A stretch of DNA of 64,000 bases, taken from Labedella phragmitis. Lineage in GTDB: Bacteria > Actinomycetota > Actinomycetes > Actinomycetales > Microbacteriaceae. Shown piece after piece: positions 26,396 to 34,929 of this stretch. The translations under genes and the position numbers were made by a program. Position 1 is the stretch's first letter; every line of letters starts with the position of its first letter. Where the stretch lies: contig NZ_RZNB01000003.1 of NCBI RefSeq assembly GCF_004078635.1, positions 372,001 to 436,000 on the forward strand. Reading direction: 5' to 3'. Below the pieces are notes generated by a model. The model did no database searches. It was not told the origin of the DNA and worked only from the letters and a program-made list of their open reading frames with translations.

Positions 26396-27516
26396 CGTGC
26401 GTCGCCCCCTTCGAGGCTCTCCTCGTAGCGTCCGAGCCACTCGAACTGCTCGGCAGTGAGCGGGTGCTCATCGGTGTAGACGTTCTCGAACATGAGCTCG
26501 GCCGGCGGCGATTCGAGGGCGAGCGTGCGTCTCCGCGTATCGGCCGCGAAGTCCTTCGCCTCAGCGGCGACGCCGTCGAAGAACGCGTCGGCCGCGCCGC
26601 GACCACGCAAGTACGCCTGGAAGCGCGCGATCGGATCGCGAGCGACCCACGAGGCCAGTTCGTCGTCCGTGCGGTACTTCGTGGGGTCGTCGCTCGTGGT
26701 GTGCGCGCCGATCCGGTAAGTGAGCGCCTCGACGAGTCGCGGGCCGCCGCCTGCGCGGGCCTCGTCGAGGTTCTTCGCCGTGACGGCGTAGCTCGCGAGG
26801 ACGTCGTTGCCGTCGATCTGAACGCTCGGGATGCCGAAGCCCTCGCCGCGTCGGTAAAGGGGGGTACGCGACTGTCGCGACACGGGCACGGAGATCGCCC
26901 AGTGGTTGTTCTGCAGGAAGAAGACCTGCGGCGTCTGGTAGCTGGCCGCGAAGACGAACGCCTCGCTCACGTCGCCCTGGCTCGTCGCGCCGTCACCGAA
27001 GTACACGACGACGGCCTGGTCGTTCTCCGGGTCGCCCGTGCCGAACGCTCCGTCGAACTGGATCCCCATGGCGTAACCGGTCGCGTGGAGCGCTTGCGAG
27101 CCGATGACGAGGGTGTAGAGGTGGAAGTTGCCGTTCCTCGGGTCCTTCGGGTCCCAGCCTCCGTGCGTCAACCCGCGCAGCATGCGGATGACGTTCATGA
27201 GGTCGATACCGCGGACCATGCCGACGGCGTGCTCGCGATAGGACGGGAAGATGTGGTCCTGGGGGCGCATCGCGCAGGCGGAGCCGACCTGAGCGGCCTC
27301 CTGGCCGTGGCTCGGGACCCAGAGCGCGAGTTGACCCTGCCTCTGCAGGTTGCCGGCCTCGACGTCGAACGCGCGGACCATGGCCATGTCACGGAACATG
27401 CGCTGCAACGCCGCGTCGTCGAGTCGCTCGACGAACGGTGCGTACTCCTCGGCGCCGACGTTCGGGGCGAACGTCCCGTCGGGTGCGAGGAACTGCACGG
27501 GGGAATCCGCCACCAT
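26392..27516 (-). CDS. 2-oxoacid dehydrogenase E1 alpha subunit
   Basis: 374 residues. Thiamine diphosphate motif GDGATSQGDVSEAFVFAASY...NNHWAIS is intact; SHGQEAAQVGSACAMRPQDHIFPSYREH and the phosphorylation-loop-like YRIGAHTTSDDPTKYR match branched-chain E1alpha. I chose ATG 27516; GTG 27525, which abuts the hisC stop, is an alternative. It probably acts on branched-chain or aromatic-derived 2-oxoacids. Confidence 0.9.
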   Translation of the reverse strand: MVADSPVQFLAPDGTFAPNVGAEEYAPFVERLDDAALQRMFRDMAMVRAFDVEAGNLQRQGQLALWVPSHGQEAAQVGSACAMRPQDHIFPSYREHAVGMVRGIDLMNVIRMLRGLTHGGWDPKDPRNGNFHLYTLVIGSQALHATGYAMGIQFDGAFGTGDPENDQAVVVYFGDGATSQGDVSEAFVFAASYQTPQVFFLQNNHWAISVPVSRQSRTPLYRRGEGFGIPSVQIDGNDVLASYAVTAKNLDEARAGGGPRLVEALTYRIGAHTTSDDPTKYRTDDELASWVARDPIARFQAYLRGRGAADAFFDGVAAEAKDFAADTRRRTLALESPPAELMFENVYTDEHPLTAEQFEWLGRYEESLEGGDAR

Positions 27517-27526
27517 GCGGGTCACG

Positions 27527-28645
27527 TCAGTCAACTCGATCCTCCGTACGTCTTGCGGGGTGGTCGGTGGGAAGGACCTCGACGATCTGCCTCGCCGCGG
27601 CGACGATACGCCCGACGGCGTCCTCCTCGCCAACGGACACGCGAACCCCGTCGCCGGGGAACACGCGCGCGACGACGCCGTTCTCGACGAGGATCTCGCC
27701 GGCCCTGGTCGCTTCGTCGCCCGCCGGGATCCAGAGGAAGTTGCCGTGGGCCTCGGGCACGGCGATGCCCACGGCGCGGACGTCGTGCGCGAGGGCGTCG
27801 CGGAGGCTCGCGAGGGAACGGACACGCTCGAGCAGCTCCTGCTCGAGACCGAGCGACGCGATGGCCGCACGTTGCGCCGGCTCGGTGACGGAGAGCGGGA
27901 TGGCGGCCGCCCTGGCGGCGTCGAGCACGACCGCCGGACCGACGGCCCAGCCGATGCGCAGCCCGGCGAGTCCGTAGGCCTTCGAGAAGGTCCGCAGCAC
28001 CACGAGGTTCGGGCGGGACCCGACGAGCGCGAGCCCGTCGACAGCGCCGGGGGCCGTCACGAATTCCGCGTAGGCCTCGTCGAGCAGGACGAGCACGTCG
28101 GACGGGATCCGGTCGAGGAAGGCGTCGAAGTCGTCGGCCGGGACGACCGTTCCCGTGGGGTTGTTGGGTGAGCAGACGATCACGACGCGGGTCCGGTCCG
28201 TGACGGCGGCCGCGATGGCGTCGAGATCGTGGGAGTGGTCCGGCCGATTCGGCACCTGTACGCTCGTCGCGCCGGCGACCGTGACGAGACCGGGGTAGGC
28301 CTCGAACGACCGCCACGCGTAGACGACCTCGTCGCCGACCCCCGCCGCCGCGGTGATCAGCTGGCTGAGGAGGGCGACGGATCCTGCTCCCACGTGGACC
28401 TCGTCGACGCTCACGCCGAGCCGGGCAGCGAGTACTTCTCGCAACTCGAGCGCCGAGGCGTCGGGGTACCGGTTCACGGCCGCGGCCGCGACGACCGCTT
28501 CGAGGACGCCCGGAAGAGGTGGGAAGGGGTTCTCGTTGCTCGACAGCTTGAACGCGTCGGCGCCGGCGGGCTTCCCCTGCCGGTAGGGGGGAGTCGCCAG
28601 GATCTCCGGACGGAGCTTGACCATCGGCTGCTCGGGGGATGTCAC
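27527..28645 (-). CDS. HisC-like aminotransferase (histidinol-phosphate or aromatic)
   Basis: 372-residue class I/II PLP enzyme. [45 protein letters not shown] and the PLP lysine in [15 protein letters not shown] define the HisC group. No his genes are near; it leads an operon with the 2-oxoacid dehydrogenase genes, so it may supply aromatic or branched 2-oxoacids (the Pat role). GTG 28645 lies 6 nt after the -10 TACACT (minus strand 28657-28652), implying a leaderless transcript. ATG 28624 is an alternative. Confidence 0.85.
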   Translation of the reverse strand: MTSPEQPMVKLRPEILATPPYRQGKPAGADAFKLSSNENPFPPLPGVLEAVVAAAAVNRYPDASALELREVLAARLGVSVDEVHVGAGSVALLSQLITAAAGVGDEVVYAWRSFEAYPGLVTVAGATSVQVPNRPDHSHDLDAIAAAVTDRTRVVIVCSPNNPTGTVVPADDFDAFLDRIPSDVLVLLDEAYAEFVTAPGAVDGLALVGSRPNLVVLRTFSKAYGLAGLRIGWAVGPAVVLDAARAAAIPLSVTEPAQRAAIASLGLEQELLERVRSLASLRDALAHDVRAVGIAVPEAHGNFLWIPAGDEATRAGEILVENGVVARVFPGDGVRVSVGEEDAVGRIVAAARQIVEVLPTDHPARRTEDRVD

Positions 28646-28651
28646 CTTTCG

Positions 28652-28657
28652 AGTGTA
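28652..28657 (-). promoter_or_regulatory. -10 box of the hisC-like/E1/E2 operon
   Basis: TACACT on the minus strand, 6 nt from the GTG start. It fits the leaderless-promoter geometry seen repeatedly in the window. Confidence 0.6.
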
Positions 28658-28790
28658 GACGCGCGGCCCATAACCGGTCCGGAATACCCGCCGCGTCGCT
28701 TCCCCGGCACCACGAGGACGCGGGCGCGTGCACCACCCGGACGCGGAACGCGAGTGGCGCGCGCTCCCGGCCCCGTGGGATAGTGGCCGC

Positions 28791-29189
28791 ATGGGCGGAC
28801 TACTCCTTCGCATCGTGATCAACGCCGTCGCGATCTGGCTCACCACACTCATCGTGGCGGGGGTCTCCGTCACCCCGTGGACCGGCGGCGACTGGGTCGC
28901 CACGGTGGTCACCTATCTCATCGTCGCGGTGGTGTTCGCGCTCGTGAACAGCATCGTCGGCACGGTCATCCGCATCGTGGCCTTTCCGCTCTACATCCTC
29001 ACCCTCGGCCTCATCTCGTTCATCGTGAACGGCCTCCTGCTCATGCTCGTAGCCGCGATCACGTCGCTCTTCGGTTTCGGCCTCCAGGTGGACGGCTTCT
29101 GGTGGGGAGTGCTCGGAGCCCTCGTCTTCGCCATCATCAACGGGATCTTCAACCTCATCCTGCGGCCGCAGCTGCGTTCACGGGACTGA
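28791..29189 (+). CDS. Phage-holin-family (4-TM) membrane protein
   Basis: 132 residues with four hydrophobic segments and the PF04020 pattern ([38 protein letters not shown]). Despite the name this is a chromosomal membrane protein of unknown role common in bacteria, with no phage genes around. ATG 28791 lies 6 nt after GATAGT (28779-28784), so the message is probably leaderless. Confidence 0.82.
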   Translation: MGGLLLRIVINAVAIWLTTLIVAGVSVTPWTGGDWVATVVTYLIVAVVFALVNSIVGTVIRIVAFPLYILTLGLISFIVNGLLLMLVAAITSLFGFGLQVDGFWWGVLGALVFAIINGIFNLILRPQLRSRD

Positions 29190-29258
29190 CGGAGGATCAC
29201 GGAGGGCCGCGCCCACGCGTCGTCCGTTCCGACCGCGTGGCACGGTGACCGCGAGGGC

Positions 29259-30665
29259 TCATCGCAGTTCACGGTCGGCTCGGTAGTCGGTCGCCGCCCC
29301 CGACGCGCCGGTGGCCACCGAACGCATGAACGATTCACGGAATTCGACGAGCCGCTGGTCGCCGGACCTGTCTATGAGGTCGGCCGTGCGGGCGTACTCC
29401 TCGATCGAGTGCGCGCTCAGGAGAGAGTCGCCCTCCTGCTCTCGCGACAGCGTGTCGCGCGAGACGACGGTGCGTGAGTCGTCGGCGGGAGCCTGACCCG
29501 CGAGCGCGGGCACGAGATCATCGGAATGCTCGACGACGACCGTGGGCACGCCGTCCGCGGCGGGAATCTGCGCGGACGGCGCCCCGAAGGTCACGAGCGA
29601 GTCGACGGCGTAGTCGCCGCTCTCCGCCAGAGCGGCCGCGACGAGCCCGCCTTGCGAGTGCCCCGCCAGGGTGACGGGCTCGTCGGCTCCCACGCCGGCG
29701 TCCGTCATCGCCTGTTCGACCGCACGGTAGGCGGCGCCGTCCTCCCCTGCCATGGTGCCGATCGCGGATTCGAGATCGAACGGCTCCTCCGATTCACCGA
29801 CACCGAACTCGACGGTACTGCCGACGTAGACCGCCCACGCGCGGTCTCCCTCGGGACCCTCGTACTTCTCGATGCGGATCTGCGGTTGGCCGGGAGCGTT
29901 CGCCGGGATCCGGGCGGCGATGTCGGCGACCGTGCTCGGCGCCGTGATGGGCCGGGTGCCTCCGACCGGGGCGACGGAGACCGGGGTGTCGACGACTCGC
30001 GTCGTCGCCGCGACGAGCGGAGAGGAGACCACTCCGACGAGACCGGTGTCGACCGCTCGACGAGGAAGGCGGAGCGCGCCGGCGACGACGTCGTCGGATG
30101 CCGAGACCGCCGCACGGACGAGGCCCACTGCGGCGGGGTTGGCGACGTAACGCGAATTCGCCCCGATCCATGAGCCGAGGTCGGCACCGAGCGTCACCAC
30201 CGCTCTCCTCGAGACGGGGTGGGCCCACACGACACCGGCGGCGACGAGGGCGGGGATGACGACGGGCAGTGCCGAGCTGGCGAGAGGCGCGATGAGCGCC
30301 GGCAGCGCGCGCGTCGCGAGGAAGCCCACCGCCCGACCGGCGAGACCACCCACCCAATCGACGAGCGAGTTCGCCACCCGGTCCGCTGTGCCGTAGGCGG
30401 TGGCCGCGACCGCGGCGGCGGCTCCCACCCTGGCGGCCTGATCGGACGCTCGCTCGAGCGCCGCCCCCGCCGCCAGGAGGTCGCTGCGCGCGAAGTCGTA
30501 CGCCGCCGCCTGGGGCACGGCCTCGACGACGGCCATGGCCTCGCGCACGTCGAACCGCCAGGCCGACACGGTGGCCGCGAGCATGTCGAGGTACATGGCG
30601 CGTTCGCGGATCTGGTCGGTGTCGACGCTCGAGCGGGCTCCGGAGGAGACCTCGATGCCGGTCAA
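29259..30665 (-). CDS. Large alpha/beta-hydrolase with helical, membrane-active N-terminus
   Basis: About 468 residues. The first 150 are helical (YLDMLAATVSAWRFDVREAMAVVEAV), followed by a glycine/alanine-rich hydrophobic stretch (GRAVGFLATRALPALIAPLASSALPVVIPALVAAGV, about 135-175). The C-terminal half is a hydrolase with nucleophile elbow LAGHSQGGLVAA, an acid (VVVEHSDDLVPAL) and a late histidine (SAHSIEEYA). The likely start is TTG 30665, overlapping the TGA of the upstream small gene. It resembles esterase-type effectors paired with WXG100-like proteins, but no secretion genes are nearby. Confidence 0.68.
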   Translation of the reverse strand: MTGIEVSSGARSSVDTDQIRERAMYLDMLAATVSAWRFDVREAMAVVEAVPQAAAYDFARSDLLAAGAALERASDQAARVGAAAAVAATAYGTADRVANSLVDWVGGLAGRAVGFLATRALPALIAPLASSALPVVIPALVAAGVVWAHPVSRRAVVTLGADLGSWIGANSRYVANPAAVGLVRAAVSASDDVVAGALRLPRRAVDTGLVGVVSSPLVAATTRVVDTPVSVAPVGGTRPITAPSTVADIAARIPANAPGQPQIRIEKYEGPEGDRAWAVYVGSTVEFGVGESEEPFDLESAIGTMAGEDGAAYRAVEQAMTDAGVGADEPVTLAGHSQGGLVAAALAESGDYAVDSLVTFGAPSAQIPAADGVPTVVVEHSDDLVPALAGQAPADDSRTVVSRDTLSREQEGDSLLSAHSIEEYARTADLIDRSGDQRLVEFRESFMRSVATGASGAATDYRADRELR

Positions 30666-30964
30666 CGCGCGGCCCCCACCGGCTGCTCGACGGGCACGAC
30701 GGCGGCGAGCGCGAGGAGTGCGCGGTCGATCGCGTCGATCGCTCGGGCGAAAGCCCGCCGGGCCGACGTGAGTTCCTCGGAGATCTCGGTGAGACGGGCG
30801 CGGAAGAGGTCGGCGGCGATCGAGTCCCAGTCGTCCGGATCGGCCCGGGCCGTCACCTCGCGTGCCGATGCACTGGCGAGAGCGTGCAACCGGGCGACGG
30901 CCCAGCGCTCCGCCCTCAACGACTCGCGAACCCTTTCGAGCCCTTCTCGGGTGAACTCGGACAT
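30662..30964 (-). CDS. Small helical protein, WXG100-like in size
   Basis: 100 residues, almost entirely helical and charged (MSEFTREGLERVRESLRAER, RRAFARAIDAIDRALLAL) with no signal peptide. Size, helix content and position directly before the hydrolase fit an ESX-type chaperone or partner, but a clear WxG turn is absent; the nearest is DDWDS at about 44-48. Strong GGAGG site before ATG 30964. Its stop overlaps the start of the hydrolase gene, so the two are translationally coupled. Confidence 0.65.
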   Translation of the reverse strand: MSEFTREGLERVRESLRAERWAVARLHALASASAREVTARADPDDWDSIAADLFRARLTEISEELTSARRAFARAIDAIDRALLALAAVVPVEQPVGAAR

Positions 30965-31145
30965 GTTCCTCCTTCTCGCCGGACCGCCCGGCCGCTCCAC
31001 TCTCCGCGGAACGGCGCGGATGACGCGCGCCCGTTCGTTGCACCGGGGACGAGAGAGCGGGGCTTCACCCTTTGGACGACGAGTAGAGGCGTCCTCAACG
31101 CGGCTCACTCTGTGCACGGCGCGCGGCGTGGTCCACAATGAGCGG

Positions 31146-31676
31146 ATGGACTTCGACGGCCCGACGACGAAGACGGTGCAACCCTTCCGGATCTGCTTCG
31201 TGTGCGCAGGGAACATCTGCCGATCACCCATGGCGGAGATCGTGTTCGCGAGCCTCGCCGAGCGTGCCGGACTCTCCGCACACGTGAGCGTCGCCTCAGC
31301 CGGGACCGGCGACTGGCACGTCGGCGAGCAGGCCGACCGCCGCACCATCGCGGCCCTCCGCCGGCGCGGCTACGACGGCACAGCTCATCGAGCCCGGCAG
31401 TTCGAGGCGGAGTGGTTCGGCGGCTTGGACCTCGTCGTGGCCCTCGACCGCAGCCATGAACGCATCCTGCGATCGTGGGTGACGGCCGAGGAGGACCGCG
31501 GCAAGATCGGGCTCCTGCTCGGGTTCGACTCCGCGCAGGAGCGCATCGGGGACGTCCCGGACCCCTACTACTCCGACGATCGGACCTTCGACGAGGTTCT
31601 TGGGATGATAGAGCGAGCGTGCGTCGCACTCTTCCGCCAACTCCAACCCGCCGTCCGTCAGGGAGCAACACAATGA
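31146..31676 (+). CDS. Low-molecular-weight protein-tyrosine phosphatase
   Basis: 176 residues. P-loop C20-AGNIC-R26-S (CX5R) near the N-terminus and the general-acid loop VPDPYYSDDRTF near the C-terminus are both intact. These enzymes dephosphorylate tyrosine kinases or cell-wall proteins. The last codons overlap purB (ATGA), so translation is coupled. A -10-like CACAAT lies 6 nt before ATG 31146. Confidence 0.92.
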   Translation: MDFDGPTTKTVQPFRICFVCAGNICRSPMAEIVFASLAERAGLSAHVSVASAGTGDWHVGEQADRRTIAALRRRGYDGTAHRARQFEAEWFGGLDLVVALDRSHERILRSWVTAEEDRGKIGLLLGFDSAQERIGDVPDPYYSDDRTFDEVLGMIERACVALFRQLQPAVRQGATQ

Positions 31677-33055
31677 CCGCACTTCCCCCTCAGCCACTCA
31701 GCCCCCTCGACGGTCGGTACCGCGCCGCCGTCACGGAACTCGGCGAGCACCTCAGCGAAGCGGGGTTGAACCGGGCGCGAGTGCACGTCGAGGTCGAGTG
31801 GCTCATCTTCCTGACCGACCGGTCGATGTTCGGGTCAGCTCCGCTCGACGGTGCACAGCGCGATGCGCTCCGCGCGCTCGTCCGCGACTTCGGGCAAGCG
31901 GAGATCGACGAACTCGCCGCCCTCGAAGCGACGACACGCCATGACGTGAAGGCCGTGGAGTACCTCGTCCGCTCGCGGTTGTCGGCGCTCGGACTCGACA
32001 GCATCGCCGAGCTCACCCACTTCGCCTGCACGAGCGAGGACATCAACAACCTCTCCTACGCCCTCACGGTCTCCGCCGCCGTCCGCGACGTGTGGCTTCC
32101 GAAATACCGCGGAGTCATCGAGAAGATCTCGGCGCGCGCCGTCGAGTTCCGCGACGACGCGATGCTGTCGCGGACCCACGGCCAGCCGGCCACGCCGACG
32201 ACGATGGGCCGCGAGCTCGCCGTCACCGCCCACCGCCTCACCCGCATCGCCGCTCAGGTCGAGTCGACGGAGTACCTCGGCAAGTTCTCGGGCGCGACCG
32301 GCACGTTCTCGGCCCACGTCGTCGCCGATCCCTCCGCAGACTGGCCCGCCCTCTCGAAGGAGTTCGTCGAGGGTCTCGGGCTCACGTGGAACCCGCTCAC
32401 GACGCAGATCGAGTCGCACGACTGGCAGGCGGAGCTCTACGCGCGGGTCTCGCACGCGAACCGCGTGCTGCACAACCTCGCGACGGACATCTGGACCTAT
32501 ATCTCCATGGGGTACTTCCGCCAGATCCCGCAGGCCGGCGCCACGGGGTCCTCGACGATGCCGCACAAGATCAACCCGATCCGCTTCGAGAACGCCGAAG
32601 CGAACCTCGAGCTCTCGTCGGCCCTGCTCGACTCGCTCGCGGCGACGCTCGTGACCTCGCGACTGCAGCGTGACCTGACCGACTCGACGACCCAGCGGAA
32701 CATCGGTGTCGCCCTCGGACACTCGCTCCTGGCCCTCGACAACCTGACCCGCGGCCTCGGCGAGATCGACCTCGATCGCGCGGCTCTCGCCGCCGACCTC
32801 GACGTCAACTGGGAGGTGCTCGGCGAGGCCATCCAGACGGTCATCCGCGCCGAGGTCGTCGCGGGTCGATCCTCGATTTCCGACCCCTACGCGATGCTCA
32901 AGGAGCTCACGCGCGGCAAGCGCATCGGGCACGACGACCTCGCGGCCTTCGTTGAGCGGCTCGACATCGGCGACGAGGCGAAGGCCCGGCTGATGGCGCT
33001 CACCCCCGCGACGTACATCGGCGTCGCGTCCGATCTCGTCGACTACCTGCCGTAA
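31673..33055 (+). CDS. purB: Adenylosuccinate lyase
   Basis: 460 residues, full length. It cleaves SAICAR and adenylosuccinate in purine synthesis. PLSPLDGRYRAAVTELGEHLSE at the N-terminus, LSRTHGQPATPTTMG and the superfamily signature GSSTMPHKINPIRFENAEANL are conserved; this is the longer E. coli-like PurB type. Start overlaps the phosphatase stop. Confidence 0.96.
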   Translation: MTALPPQPLSPLDGRYRAAVTELGEHLSEAGLNRARVHVEVEWLIFLTDRSMFGSAPLDGAQRDALRALVRDFGQAEIDELAALEATTRHDVKAVEYLVRSRLSALGLDSIAELTHFACTSEDINNLSYALTVSAAVRDVWLPKYRGVIEKISARAVEFRDDAMLSRTHGQPATPTTMGRELAVTAHRLTRIAAQVESTEYLGKFSGATGTFSAHVVADPSADWPALSKEFVEGLGLTWNPLTTQIESHDWQAELYARVSHANRVLHNLATDIWTYISMGYFRQIPQAGATGSSTMPHKINPIRFENAEANLELSSALLDSLAATLVTSRLQRDLTDSTTQRNIGVALGHSLLALDNLTRGLGEIDLDRAALAADLDVNWEVLGEAIQTVIRAEVVAGRSSISDPYAMLKELTRGKRIGHDDLAAFVERLDIGDEAKARLMALTPATYIGVASDLVDYLP

Positions 33056-33078
33056 CGGCTCTCTCGCACGCCGAGATC

Positions 33079-33128
33079 ACGGAAGGCCGCCGGGACCCCG
33101 ACCATTCGAGGTTCCGGCGGCCTTCCGT
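33079..33128. terminator. Bidirectional terminator after purB
   Basis: Perfect 15-bp stem ACGGAAGGCCGCCGG (33079-33093) and its complement (33114-33128), 20-nt loop, between converging genes. Confidence 0.85.
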
Positions 33129-33178
33129 CGTTCGTGTCATCGATGAGAGCGGTCGGCGGCGCTCCGACCAGCACCGAC

Positions 33179-33436
33179 TCAGTGCGGAGAAGAGGGCCCG
33201 TCCTGCTCCGCGATGTCGCGCTTCTCCTCGTCCGTCGGCGCGATCGACAGAGCGAACATCGCGAGGAGCACGAGGGCGACGATGAACGCGATCCCGAAAC
33301 CGATGAGGGCGATGACGATGTCACGCGTCGACATGAGGGCGATGACCCCCGTGAACAGACCCATCCCGGCCGCGAGGGCGAGGAGTTCGAGGGGCTTCAG
33401 CACGTCGCGCATGCTGGGACGGCTGGAGCGGCTCAC
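33179..33436 (-). CDS. Small two-helix membrane protein
   Basis: 85 residues, two hydrophobic segments (LLALAAGMGLFTGVIALM and DIVIALIGFGIAFIVALVLLAMFAL) and an acidic C-terminus. GTG start overlaps the stop of the upstream membrane protein gene by 4 nt, so the two are a coupled pair. No family name is certain. Confidence 0.75.
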   Translation of the reverse strand: MSRSSRPSMRDVLKPLELLALAAGMGLFTGVIALMSTRDIVIALIGFGIAFIVALVLLAMFALSIAPTDEEKRDIAEQDGPSSPH

Positions 33437-34119
33437 GGCGTGACCTTTCCGGTCGGACGGGAACCGCCTTCGGCGGCTCCGCGGTGGCGCTCGCCGCGCA
33501 GCGTGAACGCGCCGATCGCGAGGTAGGCGGCGACGATGGCCGTGTAGGCGCCGAAGAGTCCAACCGCCATGATCGAGGTCGTCATGGTGCCGGAGACGCC
33601 CTGAGCACCCGAGTAGTTCGTCGTGAAGTCCGGCGGGACCGCGAGGAACACGATCGCGAGGAGGACGGTGAGTCCTCCGACCGTGCTCCAGTCGCGCGCG
33701 AGCGGAGTGCGGGAGCGACCGAGGACCCCGGCGACGAGCTCGAGCAGCCCGGACAGCAGCGCCCACGCGACGACGAGGTACACGTACGCGGGGGGCGTCG
33801 GAGCGAGGATGGCGAAGCCGAGGGCGGCGATGGCGGCGAGCCCGGAGACGGCGGCCTGCCCGAGGAAGAGTCGGCGTGACGCCGCGTCGTCACCGAGGCG
33901 GGCCGCTCCGAAGACGCCGCCGAGCACACCTGCGCCGAGGACGAAGACGCCGAAGACGAGGAGCCCGAGCATGCTGGAGTGGTCGAGCGAGAATGTCGTC
34001 ACGAGAGCCACGACGGCCGCCACGACCGCGCGCACGAGCGGGACCGGCCAGTAGGCCTGGGCGATTCGACTCGGAGAACCGAGGGGCGCGCCGTGATCGA
34101 CGTCGGCGGGGTGAGCCAC
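33433..34119 (-). CDS. HdeD/DUF308-like membrane protein
   Basis: About 228 residues and six hydrophobic segments with glycine-rich loops (SMLGLLVFGVFVLGAGVLGGVFGAARLG, AWALLSGLLELVAGVLGRSRTPLARD), which resemble the DUF308/HdeD fold. Databases often mislabel such proteins as acyl-CoA synthetase in this group. GTG 34119 is better spaced from AAAGAGG than TTG 34125. Translationally coupled to the 85-residue protein. Confidence 0.7.
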   Translation of the reverse strand: MAHPADVDHGAPLGSPSRIAQAYWPVPLVRAVVAAVVALVTTFSLDHSSMLGLLVFGVFVLGAGVLGGVFGAARLGDDAASRRLFLGQAAVSGLAAIAALGFAILAPTPPAYVYLVVAWALLSGLLELVAGVLGRSRTPLARDWSTVGGLTVLLAIVFLAVPPDFTTNYSGAQGVSGTMTTSIMAVGLFGAYTAIVAAYLAIGAFTLRGERHRGAAEGGSRPTGKVTP

Positions 34120-34210
34120 GGTCAAGGCCTCTTTCGGTGGGTTCTGCGGAGCCCCTCCAGTCTACGCGGTCGCCCAGAGAGGCGAGACCGGCGCCCGCCG
34201 CCGCTCCGGC

Positions 34211-34837
34211 TCAGACCCCGTAGAGCTCGCCGACCGGCACCGGGACGGCGAGGACGTTGCCGGGTTGCGCGAGCGGGCACGCCCAGGCCGGGTCATACGC
34301 GCACGACGGGTTGTAGGCGAAATTGAGGTCGATCACAAGGGTCTGCCGCTCGGCGTCCAGCCCGAGATCGGCTCCCTTGATCGTGTCGAGGAGGTAACGA
34401 CCGCCGCCGTAGGTCCCGCCGGGTTTCCCGGCGAGCGCGTCGCGCACCGGCACGAAGAGCCCGCCGCCGTACGTCATGAGCCGCCACACGTCGAGGGAGC
34501 CGACGTCGGGGATCTCGACACGTCCGAGGCGCTCGAACGGGACGACCCCGTCCGTTCCCGTCGGGAACTCGAAGCCGGCGGGCTCGGCCGGAACGATGGG
34601 CAGATCGAAACGCCAGGTCGGATCGTACGGAGCGATCGGGAGGCCGTTGAAGCGCTCCCGCTCGTCGCCCTGCAGCGGACTCGCGGGGTGGCCGCCCATG
34701 AGCTCATCGCGTCCGCGGCGCCACAACTCGTGCGCGCTCGCCGGGTCGTCCTCGTTCCGAATGGTGTCATAGAGGGCGAACACTCGACGTCGCCAGTCGG
34801 CGACCTCGAGGGCGGTACGAGCACGCGAATCGGTCAT
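34211..34837 (-). CDS. DUF1684 protein
   Basis: 208 residues. The diagnostic C-terminal half is complete: YGGGLFVPVRDALAG, TYGGGRYLLDTIKGADLG, LVIDLNFAYNPSCAYDPAWACPLA. The two cysteines in the last motif are invariant in the family. No biochemical function is known. ATG 34837 is 7 nt after -10 TAGCCT (minus strand 34850-34845), so it is probably leaderless. Confidence 0.85.
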   Translation of the reverse strand: MTDSRARTALEVADWRRRVFALYDTIRNEDDPASAHELWRRGRDELMGGHPASPLQGDERERFNGLPIAPYDPTWRFDLPIVPAEPAGFEFPTGTDGVVPFERLGRVEIPDVGSLDVWRLMTYGGGLFVPVRDALAGKPGGTYGGGRYLLDTIKGADLGLDAERQTLVIDLNFAYNPSCAYDPAWACPLAQPGNVLAVPVPVGELYGV

Positions 34838-34844
34838 AGGGCTC

Positions 34845-34850
34845 AGGCTA
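34845..34850 (-). promoter_or_regulatory. -10 box of the DUF1684 gene
   Basis: TAGCCT on the minus strand, 7-nt spacer to ATG. The divergent thrE gene has its own -10-like TAGACT at 34883-34888 on the plus strand. Confidence 0.5.
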
Positions 34851-34929
34851 CGCCGCCCTCCGGCTCGTCGGTCCCGGCCGATTAGACTCGTCCCGGATCG
34901 ACGAGCCGAACGTGAGGAGCACCACCGCG

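Noticed and set aside
28791-29189. Holin-family gene as prophage evidence
   Set aside because: PF04020 proteins are chromosomal and no other phage gene is near.
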